Assembly (NCBI GenBank): GCA_045604025.1
Contig: JAZUNG010000124.1
Span: forward strand, 1 to 47,590
DNA: 47,590 nt
Direction of reading: 5' to 3'
Source: RGIG5612 sp045604025
GTDB lineage: Bacteria > Bacillota > Clostridia > Lachnospirales > Lachnospiraceae
Position numbers and translations under genes: made by a program
The notes under the pieces: generated by a model
Seen by the model: only the letters and a program-made list of their open reading frames with translations
Databases searched by the model: none
What the model was told of the DNA's origin: nothing
In this document: in pieces, positions 24,531 through 33,404 of the stretch
How the letters are laid out: each line of letters begins with the position of its first letter
Position numbering within the stretch: the first letter of the stretch is position 1

Positions 24531-27101
24531 TCAGATGGTGATCAGCAGCCGGCCGTCCTGCATATTGTGGTACAGGATGCATTCCCTGTCTGATGCAGAG
24601 AAGACCCTGACTATACCTGACAGGGCATCACCTCCCGCAAATTCTCCGGTTATATCTGTGAAAGAATCCAGCCTGTCAGGAGCAAAGTGTTTCGTTTTGC
24701 CGTTATTGAATACCGCCGTATACAGGATGCCTGATTCGACCAGATCCTGGAAGATATGGCTTCCGTATGACAGTTCGGGGTTGTAACCCGCCTTGGACTC
24801 CTCCATCTCGCAGACTACTTCAAAACCGCTGATATCAGAAAATGATGTAGGAACTCCCAGCTCCCTCGAAGAAGTGCCTATCCTGCCTGGAACCATGAGC
24901 ATCATATGCTTATCACTTCCTCTCAGCTGCCAGTTTATATCCCCGATGAACTTTGCGACAGAAGTTTTGTCATTGTAGGGCATATTGTAGTATGCAACAG
25001 GGTCTACATAAATGATCGTATCCAGCCTGACAGCCCGGGACAGACCCATGGAAGCACCAATGCTCTCGAGCAGTATGCTGCCTTCATCCGGATCATCAGG
25101 CATCTCCACAGCGGCCCCTTGTTTGAGGACCTGCAAAGGCCTACACTGCAGCAGATCAATAGAGTATTCTCCATCCTCGGCAACATTTATGGTGAACTCA
25201 GTATCTACCGGGTAGTCATATTCTGCCTGAATGCAGTGAAGGATACGCTGCATGCACTCCATCAGGCTGGAGTTTTCAACCAGTCCTCTGCATGAAATGA
25301 ATCTGACCTGCCTGGGCCTTCCCACCTCGCGCAGCCTCATTTCCGCGTCAGTGTCATGCTCCAGAAGGATCCTCGTCAGATATGGAGGCATCATCGGCTC
25401 GATTCCTTCCAGAGCGGTTCTCTCCAGACTGTGTGTAGTCACATTGATCACTTCGGCTTTTCTCTGCGAGAATTTATGTCTGTCGGACGAATTGTTATAG
25501 ACAGTCCGTGTAGGTTTGTCAAGGCTGACCAGTCTGGGATATGACCCTTCAGTTCGATCTACAGCTGATGTTCCCAGTCCCATGACCAGACGGAGCATAC
25601 CGGCCTTCGGATCTGCATTGCTGATGAAGTTATAGGGACTGTAGGAATAACCAACTCCTGCGGCACATGGCATGTAGAGCGTCCCATAATACGAACCGGA
25701 TACACGCTGGATCAGCAGAGCCATCTGCTCATCACGTTTGTCCAGCCCTCTTTTCTTCCGGTAGTCCAGGGCTGACAGGTCCATGGTGCTGGCATAGACT
25801 GTCTTGATGGCAGTTTCAAATTCTTTCAGACGTTCTTCGAATGAGCCTCTGTTTGCGCAGAAGACTGATTCATATTTTCCTGCGAAGGCGTTTCCAAAAC
25901 CATCCTCCAGAATACTGCTGGATCTGACTATATAGGGATCCTGTCCGTAATATTCGATGATGTGGGCAAACTGCTCCTTCATCTCGTCAGAGAACGAACC
26001 GTTCATCAGCAGTTCCTTGAACTGCCCGGCCAGCTCAAAGAATCCCTCATCTGTTCTCTGACGGATACGCATATCCCAGAAACCATTGTCCACTATATAT
26101 GTGTAGTACACGTCAGACCCGACATAGAAGGAGTCATGGGGTTCCAGTATCATATCTATTTCCGGTTCCTCGTTGCGGATGATGGCTCTGGCCAGGAGCA
26201 TTCCGCAGGCTTTTCCGCCTATCATGCCGGTACCGATCATATGGTCACGTATCTCGAAGTAGTCCTCGGGACGGAAATTCTTTCTGACCATGAGACGCAT
26301 TTTCTCGTCGCGGGTCATCATCAGATTGCACATGCTGCCGCATTCTTCCGTGATATCGATCCCGCTTTCTTGACGTAGCCTGGCTCTGTTGAAGAACCTG
26401 TCCCACGAGTCGGTGTACTGCTCATCGGTGCTTCGCTGTACACTGCCCAGTATGTGATAGAACCTGCTGGCCTTCACACCGTCGGTGATCGGACGGAAAG
26501 CTCCGGTCTGCGGGTCATATGTATGAGGCATGAACATGGTGTCTGAATCACGGTTCCAGACCTTGTCGGGACGCACATAGATATTTTTGCTGTCAGAATA
26601 TACATCCAGGAACAGCTGGGTAGTGTTCATGATCTTGTTTACCGAGTGGACGGAATGCTTGCCTCTGATCAGCGGGAAGAATGCCACGGTATCCAGTATG
26701 AAGAGGAACGGACAGGTGACACGGAAGAAGTTTCCCATCATCAGGTCGGTTGCCCAGGCAGTCTGCAGCTCGGACAGGCAGTCAAATACATAGAAGGCAT
26801 CTTTCCCGGCCTTTTCTATCTCATTATGGATCTCCACCGTAAATGTCTCGAAGCGGTGCGACAGCGGTATATGTATCGTATTTATTTCCGGACGGTCTGA
26901 AATGAGAGGCTCATGACTGGCGAACCGGAAATAAATGATATTCCGCCTGTCTTTTATGGCCTGTTCCACATAGGGTTCCATAAACAGCCTGAACTCGGAC
27001 AGGTCCGACACTCTCCAGACGACGTTGTCACCCAGCCTGATATTATCGAGCGCGGTATCCATCTCCGGGATACCGGACATTATTCTTTCAAAAGGTGCCA
27101 T
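24531..27101 (-). CDS. PEP/pyruvate-binding (ATP-grasp) protein with KaiC-like N-terminal domain
   Basis: An 856-residue cytoplasmic protein. The N-terminus (SGIPEMDTALDNIRLGDNVVW) resembles the start of KaiC/RAD55-type RecA domains, but the Walker A stretch that should follow is missing (RVSDLSEF). The middle matches the N-terminal nucleotide-binding domain of PEP synthase and pyruvate phosphate dikinase, with YIVRSSSILEDGFGNAFAGK near residue 400 and QCRPLQVL near 680. The swivelling phospho-His domain and PEP-binding barrel of those enzymes are not seen; the C-terminal ~170 residues are unassigned. The ATG at 27101 follows GGAGG at 27110-27114; a further in-frame ATG at 27137 precedes that site. 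It has no operon partner. I cannot give a reaction. Confidence 0.75.
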   Translation of the reverse strand: MAPFERIMSGIPEMDTALDNIRLGDNVVWRVSDLSEFRLFMEPYVEQAIKDRRNIIYFRFASHEPLISDRPEINTIHIPLSHRFETFTVEIHNEIEKAGKDAFYVFDCLSELQTAWATDLMMGNFFRVTCPFLFILDTVAFFPLIRGKHSVHSVNKIMNTTQLFLDVYSDSKNIYVRPDKVWNRDSDTMFMPHTYDPQTGAFRPITDGVKASRFYHILGSVQRSTDEQYTDSWDRFFNRARLRQESGIDITEECGSMCNLMMTRDEKMRLMVRKNFRPEDYFEIRDHMIGTGMIGGKACGMLLARAIIRNEEPEIDMILEPHDSFYVGSDVYYTYIVDNGFWDMRIRQRTDEGFFELAGQFKELLMNGSFSDEMKEQFAHIIEYYGQDPYIVRSSSILEDGFGNAFAGKYESVFCANRGSFEERLKEFETAIKTVYASTMDLSALDYRKKRGLDKRDEQMALLIQRVSGSYYGTLYMPCAAGVGYSYSPYNFISNADPKAGMLRLVMGLGTSAVDRTEGSYPRLVSLDKPTRTVYNNSSDRHKFSQRKAEVINVTTHSLERTALEGIEPMMPPYLTRILLEHDTDAEMRLREVGRPRQVRFISCRGLVENSSLMECMQRILHCIQAEYDYPVDTEFTINVAEDGEYSIDLLQCRPLQVLKQGAAVEMPDDPDEGSILLESIGASMGLSRAVRLDTIIYVDPVAYYNMPYNDKTSVAKFIGDINWQLRGSDKHMMLMVPGRIGTSSRELGVPTSFSDISGFEVVCEMEESKAGYNPELSYGSHIFQDLVESGILYTAVFNNGKTKHFAPDRLDSFTDITGEFAGGDALSGIVRVFSASDRECILYHNMQDGRLLITI

Positions 27102-27122
27102 AGTACATACCTCCTGATAAAA

Positions 27123-27156
27123 CAAAAAAGCGCTCAACTCAAAAGAGTTAAGCGCC
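27123..27156 (-). terminator. Rho-independent terminator on the minus strand
   Basis: An 11-pair stem with one mismatch (27130-27140 with 27145-27155) and a 4-base loop is followed on the minus strand by six T. It ends the alpha/beta hydrolase transcript just before the PEP-binding gene. Confidence 0.85.
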
Positions 27157-27221
27157 TTTGCTTATTTCAGCTAAAATCTATCACATATCGTCATACATGT
27201 CAATATGACGGACACCGGATA

Positions 27222-28145
27222 TTATCTATAGAACATTCTGCGCAGGTATTCTGTTCTGAGCGAGATCATCTTCTGCGAGGTCGGAGCAGAGAATCTGGTG
27301 TCAAAACCGTGGATAGTCCCTGCGGATTCATGGAATTCGACAGGGATCCCTTCCCGTCGCAGCAGGTCCGCATAGAGGACTCCGTCGTCGTGCAGACAGT
27401 CAAACTCAGCTACCTCTATATATGCAGGTGGAAGACCTGCCAGGTTTTCCGCCTCTACAGGTGACAGATACCGGAGAGGCATGCCTGACTTATCTGGCCT
27501 GGTCATGGGAGTGACACTTCCAGACAGAGAGGAATTCCACATGGGAGTGTCTGTATATTTCAGATTAGATTCACTGTTTCCGCGGTTGTCCAGCCAGGGA
27601 TATACCAGTAGCTGAAGGCAGGGTCTGATCTCAGGCCTTCTGTCACGCGCCATCATGCAGGATGTGACTGCCATAGTACCACCTGCACTGTCTCCGCATA
27701 CGCCGATGCGATCTCGGTCTATACCTAGTTCATCTGCATGATCATATATCCAGCAGAGAGCAGCATAAGAATCCTCATGAGGGATGGGAAACGGATGATC
27801 AGGTGCCAGACGGTAACGGACAAAGACGACCATACAGGGGACGGCCTTCGCAAATGTCATGGCGATCCTGTAGTGGCTTCTGGACGCTTCAAATACAAAG
27901 CCTCCTCCATGAATGTCCAGCAGGCATGGAGCCGGGAAGGTCAGACCCTTCGGAGTCATGATAAGTAACTCTATAGTGCCTTTCTCATAGCCTTCTATCA
28001 TCTGAGAACGGACACTCAGTTCGGGATCCTTCCACAGGAACCCGGGTACTTTCATGTTCTTCTGCGCGAGACGGACGAACCTCTCACTGACAGGAGGGGT
28101 GAACATGGTTAAAGGAAAGAATTCTCTGCTGATCGGGTATTTCAT
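27222..28145 (-). CDS. Alpha/beta hydrolase, hormone-sensitive-lipase-like esterase
   Basis: A 307-residue esterase of the HSL/acetyl-esterase family. It has the oxyanion motif HGGGF (in DIHGGGFVFEASR), the nucleophile elbow GDSAGG, an Asp in VAEFDCLHDD, and the catalytic His in GTIHGFDT. There is no signal peptide, so it acts in the cytoplasm, probably on short acyl or acetyl esters. The ATG at 28145 is preferred for its protein context (MKYPISREFF), but its GAGG lies about 12 bases away; a TTG at 28163 is an alternative. The gene has its own promoter and terminator. Confidence 0.87.
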   Translation of the reverse strand: MKYPISREFFPLTMFTPPVSERFVRLAQKNMKVPGFLWKDPELSVRSQMIEGYEKGTIELLIMTPKGLTFPAPCLLDIHGGGFVFEASRSHYRIAMTFAKAVPCMVVFVRYRLAPDHPFPIPHEDSYAALCWIYDHADELGIDRDRIGVCGDSAGGTMAVTSCMMARDRRPEIRPCLQLLVYPWLDNRGNSESNLKYTDTPMWNSSLSGSVTPMTRPDKSGMPLRYLSPVEAENLAGLPPAYIEVAEFDCLHDDGVLYADLLRREGIPVEFHESAGTIHGFDTRFSAPTSQKMISLRTEYLRRMFYR

Positions 28146-28189
28146 GATTAGCGTAAACCTCAATTCTCCATACCGGTGTATCTGTTCAA

Positions 28190-28218
28190 TTAATAGTGGA
28201 AAAAGGCCTGTTTGTCAA
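28190..28218 (-). promoter_or_regulatory. Promoter of the alpha/beta hydrolase gene
   Basis: On the minus strand a perfect TTGACA (28213-28218) and TATTAA (28190-28195) are 17 bases apart, about 45-50 bases before the gene. It diverges from the promoter at 28279. Confidence 0.5.
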
Positions 28219-28278
28219 GAATGACAGCACAGATTTTCAGCCAGAAAAATACATGTATTATTTTATCATGTTAGAATA

Positions 28279-28307
28279 TTGACAAAACACACCATGAAAA
28301 GTACGAT
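28279..28307 (+). promoter_or_regulatory. Promoter of the EEP phosphodiesterase gene
   Basis: A perfect TTGACA (28279-28284) and TACGAT (28302-28307) are separated by 17 bases, about 36 bases before the gene's ATG. Confidence 0.6.
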
Positions 28308-28342
28308 TTCATTATCAACTAAATGTCTGAAAGGAGACGGAA

Positions 28343-29458
28343 ATGTTCAAAAAAATCCTTAAGATAGTCGGGATCGTTATAGGTGCCATTGTGGTGCTGG
28401 CTCTCGGATATGTCGCATATGTTTTCCTCAGCTATTCAAGGATCGAAGACCATCAGGAGCTGACCTTACAGAATGCAGCTGCCGGCGCTCCTTACGGGGC
28501 CGAGATCTACGGAGAAGTGGGGGCTGCAGTCCCCGTAGGCACAGAGCTGACAGCAGTATCATACACCATCGGTTTCGGGGCATATACTGATGATTATACA
28601 TTTTTCATGGACGGAGGAAAGGAGAGCTGGGCATTCTCCAAAGAAGCGGTCTATGAGAATATCGCAGGAGCGATGGATACCATCACAGCATACTCACCTG
28701 ATATCGCCCTGCTTCAGGAAGTGGATATCGACGGTACGCGTTCATATCATATAGATGAGAGAAGCCTGGTGGTCCCGCAGATTGCCAGAAGCCGGAACTA
28801 TGATTACAATTTCGCGCAGAACTATGACAGTCCGTTCCTGATGTATCCTATCACTCAGCCGCACGGTGCCAACAAGGCAGGCATACTGACATTTGCCGGA
28901 TATGAAATGACCGCAGCTGAACGTATCAGTCTCCCTATTGAGGAAGGATTTTCCAAGGTCCTGGATCTGGACAGGTGCTATTCCAAGACCAGAGTTGGAA
29001 CTGACAATGGGAAAGAGCTGATCATCTACAATCTGCATCTGTCGGCATATACTTCCGATCCAATGACCGCAGAGACCCAGCTGGATATGCTGGTTCAGGA
29101 TATGCAGGCTGAATACAAGGCAGGCAATTACTGCATCGCAGGCGGAGACTTCAACAGAGATCTGCTCGGAGACTCGCCATCTATATTCCATACAGCTGTT
29201 CTGGATGATAACTGGGCACAGCCTGTAAATATGGATCTGTTCACGGATGATATCACGCTGGTACAGCCTTTCAATGAGGCAGCTCCCAAGGCCAGCTGCA
29301 GAAATCCTGACAAACCATATGAAGTCGGTGACTTCGTAGTTACTGTGGACGGATTTGTAAAATCAGCCAATATCTCCGTTGTTGAATCCGACGTGATAGA
29401 TGCTGCATTTAAATATTCAGACCACAATCCGGTTTATATGAAGTTTATCCTGGAGTGA
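28343..29458 (+). CDS. Membrane-anchored endonuclease/exonuclease/phosphatase-family protein
   Basis: A 371-residue protein with an N-terminal membrane helix (residues ~7-30) and no lipobox, so the catalytic domain is probably outside, anchored to the membrane. It has the EEP family motifs in order: LLQEVDID (metal-binding Glu), NLHLSAY, GGDFNRD and SDHNPVYM (catalytic Asp-His near the end). Members cleave phosphodiesters in nucleic acids, phospholipids or sugar phosphates. AAAGGAG precedes the ATG. The 5'-nucleotidase-like gene starts 15 bases after its stop, which suggests a shared role in recovering phosphate or nucleosides, although that partner seems to be cytosolic. Confidence 0.85.
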   Translation: MFKKILKIVGIVIGAIVVLALGYVAYVFLSYSRIEDHQELTLQNAAAGAPYGAEIYGEVGAAVPVGTELTAVSYTIGFGAYTDDYTFFMDGGKESWAFSKEAVYENIAGAMDTITAYSPDIALLQEVDIDGTRSYHIDERSLVVPQIARSRNYDYNFAQNYDSPFLMYPITQPHGANKAGILTFAGYEMTAAERISLPIEEGFSKVLDLDRCYSKTRVGTDNGKELIIYNLHLSAYTSDPMTAETQLDMLVQDMQAEYKAGNYCIAGGDFNRDLLGDSPSIFHTAVLDDNWAQPVNMDLFTDDITLVQPFNEAAPKASCRNPDKPYEVGDFVVTVDGFVKSANISVVESDVIDAAFKYSDHNPVYMKFILE

Positions 29459-29473
29459 TATAAGGAGGACAAA

Positions 29474-30934
29474 GTGGCCAGAAAGAAACTGACTATACTT
29501 CATTCAAACGATATACATGGAGATTTCCTGCCTGCGGAAACAGACGGCGGCATATCCGGAGGCATCAGCTATCTGTCAGGATATGTAAAGCAGGTACGCG
29601 AGGAAGAGGATAATGTTATATATGTAAACGCCGGGGATATGTTCCGCGGCTCTGTGATAGACTCCGAATATCTGGGGCTGTCAACTATCGATCTGATGAA
29701 TCTGCTGGCTCCGGATGTGACCACCATCGGGAATCATGAAGTGGACTACGGTGTCACGCATCTGCTGTTCCTCGAAAAATGCGCCAGATTTCCCATCATC
29801 AATGCGAATATGTTCGTAACGCTTAACAATGCGCGTCTGTTCAATCCCTATCTGCAGCTGGATGTAGGAGGAATGAGGATACTCTTCATTGGCATACTGA
29901 CGGAGGAGGTCATTGCTTCTACCAGAGCCGAGAAGGTCATTGGAACATTCATTGATATCGAACAGGCGGCGAAGGAGGTCGGTATCATCAGTGATAATTA
30001 CCGTACCAGACACACAGATATGGTGGTACTGGTCACACATATAGGTATCGAAGCGGACAGACAGCTGGCACAGCTCCTGGATCCGGACTGGGGTGTGGAT
30101 CTGATCATTGGTGGCCACTCCCATACCATGATGGAAGAGCCGGAGTATGTAAACGGCATACCCATAGTGCAGGTGGGAACCGGATCGAAATATATCGGTC
30201 GGTTTGATATTGAATATGACACCATACGAAACAGGATTGCCTCTCTGGCATGGAAGGCAGTTCCGATCAATCCGGATACTGCCAGACCTGACCCGGTCAT
30301 GGAGGCCCTCCTGTCCACATACAAAGGTGAGACCGATGCCAAGTATCACCGCATCGTGACAACATTTGCCAGAGAGCTGACTCATCCGGCACGCAATCAG
30401 GAGACAGAACTGGGAAATCTCTACGCGGATCTGATCCAGTGGGAGAGCAGCTTTGACATCATGCTTATGGGATCCGGTGCCATACGCAAGCAGTCGCTCG
30501 GGCCGATCGTAGAATATCAGGACATGCTGGAAAATACCCCCTTCGATGACCAGCTGTGGATGCTGAAGGTAACCGGAAAGCAGTTCCGGCAGATGGTGCA
30601 GTTCATCATGAGGGATGAAGCATGGGAGGACCATACAGAGTTCTATCAGTTCTCGAAAGGCGTAAAGATAACATACCGAAAGAGCACCCATACGATAGAG
30701 AAGCTTCAGTTCCGCAGCGAGGATATCACGGATGATCAGACTATACTGATCGCGATACAGTCATATCATTATAACAATTTCACGGAGTTTTTCTCTGTGC
30801 CGATAGAGGAAGTTGCGGCCAATATGAAGCCGCGCGTTATTGCAACCAGTGTTAATAATATCATCGAGGAGTATTTCGTGACCCACCAGGGGCTGGATTC
30901 CCATGTAGAAGGAAGGATAGAGATCCTGGAGTAG
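29474..30934 (+). CDS. 5'-nucleotidase/2',3'-cyclic phosphodiesterase-like metallophosphatase
   Basis: A 486-residue enzyme with the UshA/CpdB layout. The N-terminal calcineurin-like domain has LHSNDIHGD, NAGDMFRGS, TIGNHEVDYG, VTHIG and GGHSHT, a full set of dimetal ligands. The C-terminal ~200 residues are the substrate-binding domain of 5'-nucleotidases (GNLYADLIQW; MGSGAIRKQS). Most relatives are exported, but this one has no signal peptide: it starts MARKKLTILHSND. The start is a GTG at 29474 with AAGGAGG seven bases ahead. It probably removes phosphate from nucleotides or related sugar phosphates inside the cell. Confidence 0.88.
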   Translation: MARKKLTILHSNDIHGDFLPAETDGGISGGISYLSGYVKQVREEEDNVIYVNAGDMFRGSVIDSEYLGLSTIDLMNLLAPDVTTIGNHEVDYGVTHLLFLEKCARFPIINANMFVTLNNARLFNPYLQLDVGGMRILFIGILTEEVIASTRAEKVIGTFIDIEQAAKEVGIISDNYRTRHTDMVVLVTHIGIEADRQLAQLLDPDWGVDLIIGGHSHTMMEEPEYVNGIPIVQVGTGSKYIGRFDIEYDTIRNRIASLAWKAVPINPDTARPDPVMEALLSTYKGETDAKYHRIVTTFARELTHPARNQETELGNLYADLIQWESSFDIMLMGSGAIRKQSLGPIVEYQDMLENTPFDDQLWMLKVTGKQFRQMVQFIMRDEAWEDHTEFYQFSKGVKITYRKSTHTIEKLQFRSEDITDDQTILIAIQSYHYNNFTEFFSVPIEEVAANMKPRVIATSVNNIIEEYFVTHQGLDSHVEGRIEILE

Positions 30935-30999
30935 CCATATGAAGAGGTGACCGTGGCTTTCTGCGGTGTTCAGATAGTCCGGCCCCCAAGGAGCCAGAT

Positions 31000-32262
31000 A
31001 TGAGAAAAATCACAACCGGAGATTTCATGCATGTGCACGGAGGCTTCGGGGAAAATGTGGATTATACATACAGACTGACAGTAGAGCTTGAAGATCCGGT
31101 CGATCCGGAGATACTTAAAAAGGCGCTCGCATCTGCGCAGAAAAGATATCCGTATCTGTGTGTAAAGCTCTGCAAAAATGAATATGAGTATTATTACGAG
31201 GACAACCCGCTGCCTGTTGTACTTCTCCATACTGACGACCGGATATGTCTGAATTCAGAGGAGACCAACTTTCATGCGTGGGCTGTCTGTTACCATGAAA
31301 ACAGGATCCATTTGGACGGATATCACGGACTCGTTGACGGAGCCGGCATTTACAGAGTGCTGGCAACGCTGATGTATTATTACTGCGCTGAGCGCTATGG
31401 GGTGCAGAAGGTAAATGGAGTTCTCACAACTGAAGACCCTATTATGCCGGAAGAGACTGCAGATCCGCAGGATCTGCTGGAAGCGCCTTCCGAGATACAT
31501 TATCCGCAGGCTCCATTCAAGGACGCATTTACATTGGAGACGGACGGAGGTCTGACACCTTCCGGGCCAACACTGTGGGACATCGAGATCCCGGAGGAAG
31601 CCTTTATCCGATTTACATCAGCTCATGATGCCAGCCCGGGAACCATGATATCACTGCTGTTTGCACGCGCGATCGATCAGCTGTATCCGGACAGGCAGAA
31701 GGAAATCATAAGCGTTTATGTGATCAATGCGAGACCCATGCTGAATGCTGACATGACATATCACAACTGTCTGTCCATGGCGATATTTGAATACAGTGAC
31801 TGCATTAAAAAAATGCCGCTCACAGCCCAATGTACTGTTTATCGCGGCAAGACATTTATCCAGAGCGATGCCGACAGGGTTAAAGAGATCATGTCGGTAA
31901 ATGCGGACGCTATCCGCCAGGGCGTGGGTGCTCTGGCAACGTTGGAAGAGAAAAAGAGCGCCTTCGAACAGGCATTCAATGCCGGCGAGGGAAAGGTGAG
32001 TTTCCTGGTCAGCTATACCGGTAAATGGAAATATCCTGAGACAGGGAGGTATATGCAGGAGTTCTGGACACATCCTCCGAACACATTCAGCCTGATGGCT
32101 GAGATCGGCGCGGTAAATGGAAAGATATTCCTGACAGTACAGCAGCGGTTCCGTGAAGACACTGTCAGAGAGGCATTTTTAACGGAACTGGAAAAACATG
32201 GCATACCATACAGGCTCTGCAGGGTGATGGAAAGCGATGTCGCACATATGTCTGAACCATAA
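31000..32262 (+). CDS. Alcohol acetyltransferase/condensation-domain-like protein
   Basis: A 420-residue protein with the fold signature of CoA-dependent acyltransferases and NRPS condensation domains. The catalytic HHxxxDG motif appears as YHGLVDG near residue 108, keeping the second (catalytic) His and the Asp-Gly. An ALASAQKRYPYLCVKL segment near 45-60 is typical of alcohol acetyltransferase-like proteins. AAGGAG precedes the ATG. It is not linked to any peptide synthetase or acyl carrier protein. It could acylate an alcohol or a glycolipid-type acceptor, but the substrate is unknown. Confidence 0.72.
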   Translation: MRKITTGDFMHVHGGFGENVDYTYRLTVELEDPVDPEILKKALASAQKRYPYLCVKLCKNEYEYYYEDNPLPVVLLHTDDRICLNSEETNFHAWAVCYHENRIHLDGYHGLVDGAGIYRVLATLMYYYCAERYGVQKVNGVLTTEDPIMPEETADPQDLLEAPSEIHYPQAPFKDAFTLETDGGLTPSGPTLWDIEIPEEAFIRFTSAHDASPGTMISLLFARAIDQLYPDRQKEIISVYVINARPMLNADMTYHNCLSMAIFEYSDCIKKMPLTAQCTVYRGKTFIQSDADRVKEIMSVNADAIRQGVGALATLEEKKSAFEQAFNAGEGKVSFLVSYTGKWKYPETGRYMQEFWTHPPNTFSLMAEIGAVNGKIFLTVQQRFREDTVREAFLTELEKHGIPYRLCRVMESDVAHMSEP

Positions 32263-32311
32263 GAAGCATAATGGTCAGAAAAGGCTTTTAAAGAGATAAT
32301 AAGGAGCAATC

Positions 32312-32683
32312 ATGACAAATACAGAAATAGTACTGAAGGTATATGAAGAAGTGTTCAACGGCAAGGACCTGTCGCATCTGGACGATTACATGCGGGACGA
32401 TTATCTGCAGCATAATGCGGCGGTTGCCGATGGAAAGGAAGGCTTCAAACAGTTTCTGGAGCGTTTCTTCCAGCTGGATCCTTATATGGAGATCATCAAG
32501 GTCTTTGAAAATGCTGAAAACGAAGTGGCAGTCTTCTTTAAATGTACCTGCAGGGCTAACGGTTCGATCAATAAAGTAGTGGATATCTATCGCCTGCAGG
32601 ACGGGAAACTTGCAGAGCACTGGGATGTCGTGGAGCACAACGTGACAGAGATCAGCGAGGTGAACGGAAGAAGTATCTTCTGA
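32312..32683 (+). CDS. SnoaL-like/NTF2-fold protein
   Basis: A 123-residue soluble protein of the SnoaL/NTF2-like superfamily: NTEIVLKVYEEVFNGKDLS at the start, YLQHNAAVADGKEGF, and DIYRLQDGKLAEHWDVV near the end, in the usual order. Members are cyclases, isomerases or simple binding proteins. AAGGAG precedes the ATG. The acyltransferase-like gene ends 49 bases upstream and a nitroreductase gene follows after a repeat element. A function cannot be assigned. Confidence 0.8.
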   Translation: MTNTEIVLKVYEEVFNGKDLSHLDDYMRDDYLQHNAAVADGKEGFKQFLERFFQLDPYMEIIKVFENAENEVAVFFKCTCRANGSINKVVDIYRLQDGKLAEHWDVVEHNVTEISEVNGRSIF

Positions 32684-32690
32684 TCACGCA

Positions 32691-32732
32691 GTAAGAGACA
32701 GGGTAAGAGACAGGGGACGGTTCTTTGTCTAC
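32691..32732. repeat. REP-like palindromic repeat, copy 1
   Basis: The core at 32707-32732 begins GAGACAGGGGACGGTT and ends TTTGTCTAC, with a partial tandem copy (GTAAGAGACAGG) just before it at 32691-32702. The reverse complement of nearly the same sequence lies at 34249-34278. The GAGACAG and CTGTCTC-type ends can pair. Sequences of this type are scattered through many clostridial genomes. Confidence 0.75.
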
Positions 32733-32753
32733 ATGAAAGGAGGAGCTCACACT

Positions 32754-33350
32754 ATGGAATTTGAACAGGTCTTACGTTTGCGTCGATCAACCAGAAAATA
32801 TCAGGATAAACAGATCACGGAGGAACAGCTGAACAAGATCGTAGATGCAGCAAACAGAGCTCCGGTTGGGAGCAACAGGTACAGCGATGTCCATCTGACT
32901 ATAGTGCAGGATCACGATGTTCTGCTGAAGCTGTGTGAGGCTGCCTGGAAAAGGTTCTCTACCAGGAAAAAGGTAGAGGAGATTGCAGGAGATACTCTGG
33001 ATAAGAGCGACAATAGTCCGGAAACAAAACATCCGGATCTGTTCTATGGAGCGCCGACTGTTATTTTCGTTTCACATAGAAAGCAGGATCTTCAGCCCGG
33101 AATAGAATGGGCTGATGTAACAGCAGTCATTGACCATATGCATCTGGCAGCAACCGATCTGGGACTGGGCAGTGTATATATGTGGGGAGCGCTGGAATCC
33201 ATGAGAATGATACCGGAACTGGACCATACAGATCTGCTTCATATCCCTGAAGCCTTTGAACCGCTCATCGCATTGGCTGTGGGATATCCTGCAAAAGAAC
33301 TTGAAGAAAGAGAATTAAAACACGTTCCATTTGAAATAAACAGAGTATAG
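32754..33350 (+). CDS. Nitroreductase-family flavoprotein
   Basis: A 198-residue FMN-dependent oxidoreductase. The start LRRSTRKYQDKQITEEQL and the NRAPVGSNRYSD segment form the FMN-binding site of the family, and the second half has the LAATDLGLGSVYMWGA segment. Members reduce nitro groups, quinones or enones with NAD(P)H. The ATG at 32754 follows AAAGGAGG; the ATG at 32733 overlaps that site and is unlikely. The gene starts directly after REP-like copy 1. Confidence 0.9.
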   Translation: MEFEQVLRLRRSTRKYQDKQITEEQLNKIVDAANRAPVGSNRYSDVHLTIVQDHDVLLKLCEAAWKRFSTRKKVEEIAGDTLDKSDNSPETKHPDLFYGAPTVIFVSHRKQDLQPGIEWADVTAVIDHMHLAATDLGLGSVYMWGALESMRMIPELDHTDLLHIPEAFEPLIALAVGYPAKELEERELKHVPFEINRV

Positions 33351-33404
33351 AAAATGGAATATATAAAATGAAGTTTAAAAACGGGCTGGAGAGAATAGAT
33401 CTAT

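Noticed and set aside
29681..30691. Open frame of 336 codons on the minus strand
   Set aside because: It is antisense to the 5'-nucleotidase-like gene, which has a complete motif set; the minus frame has no family features.
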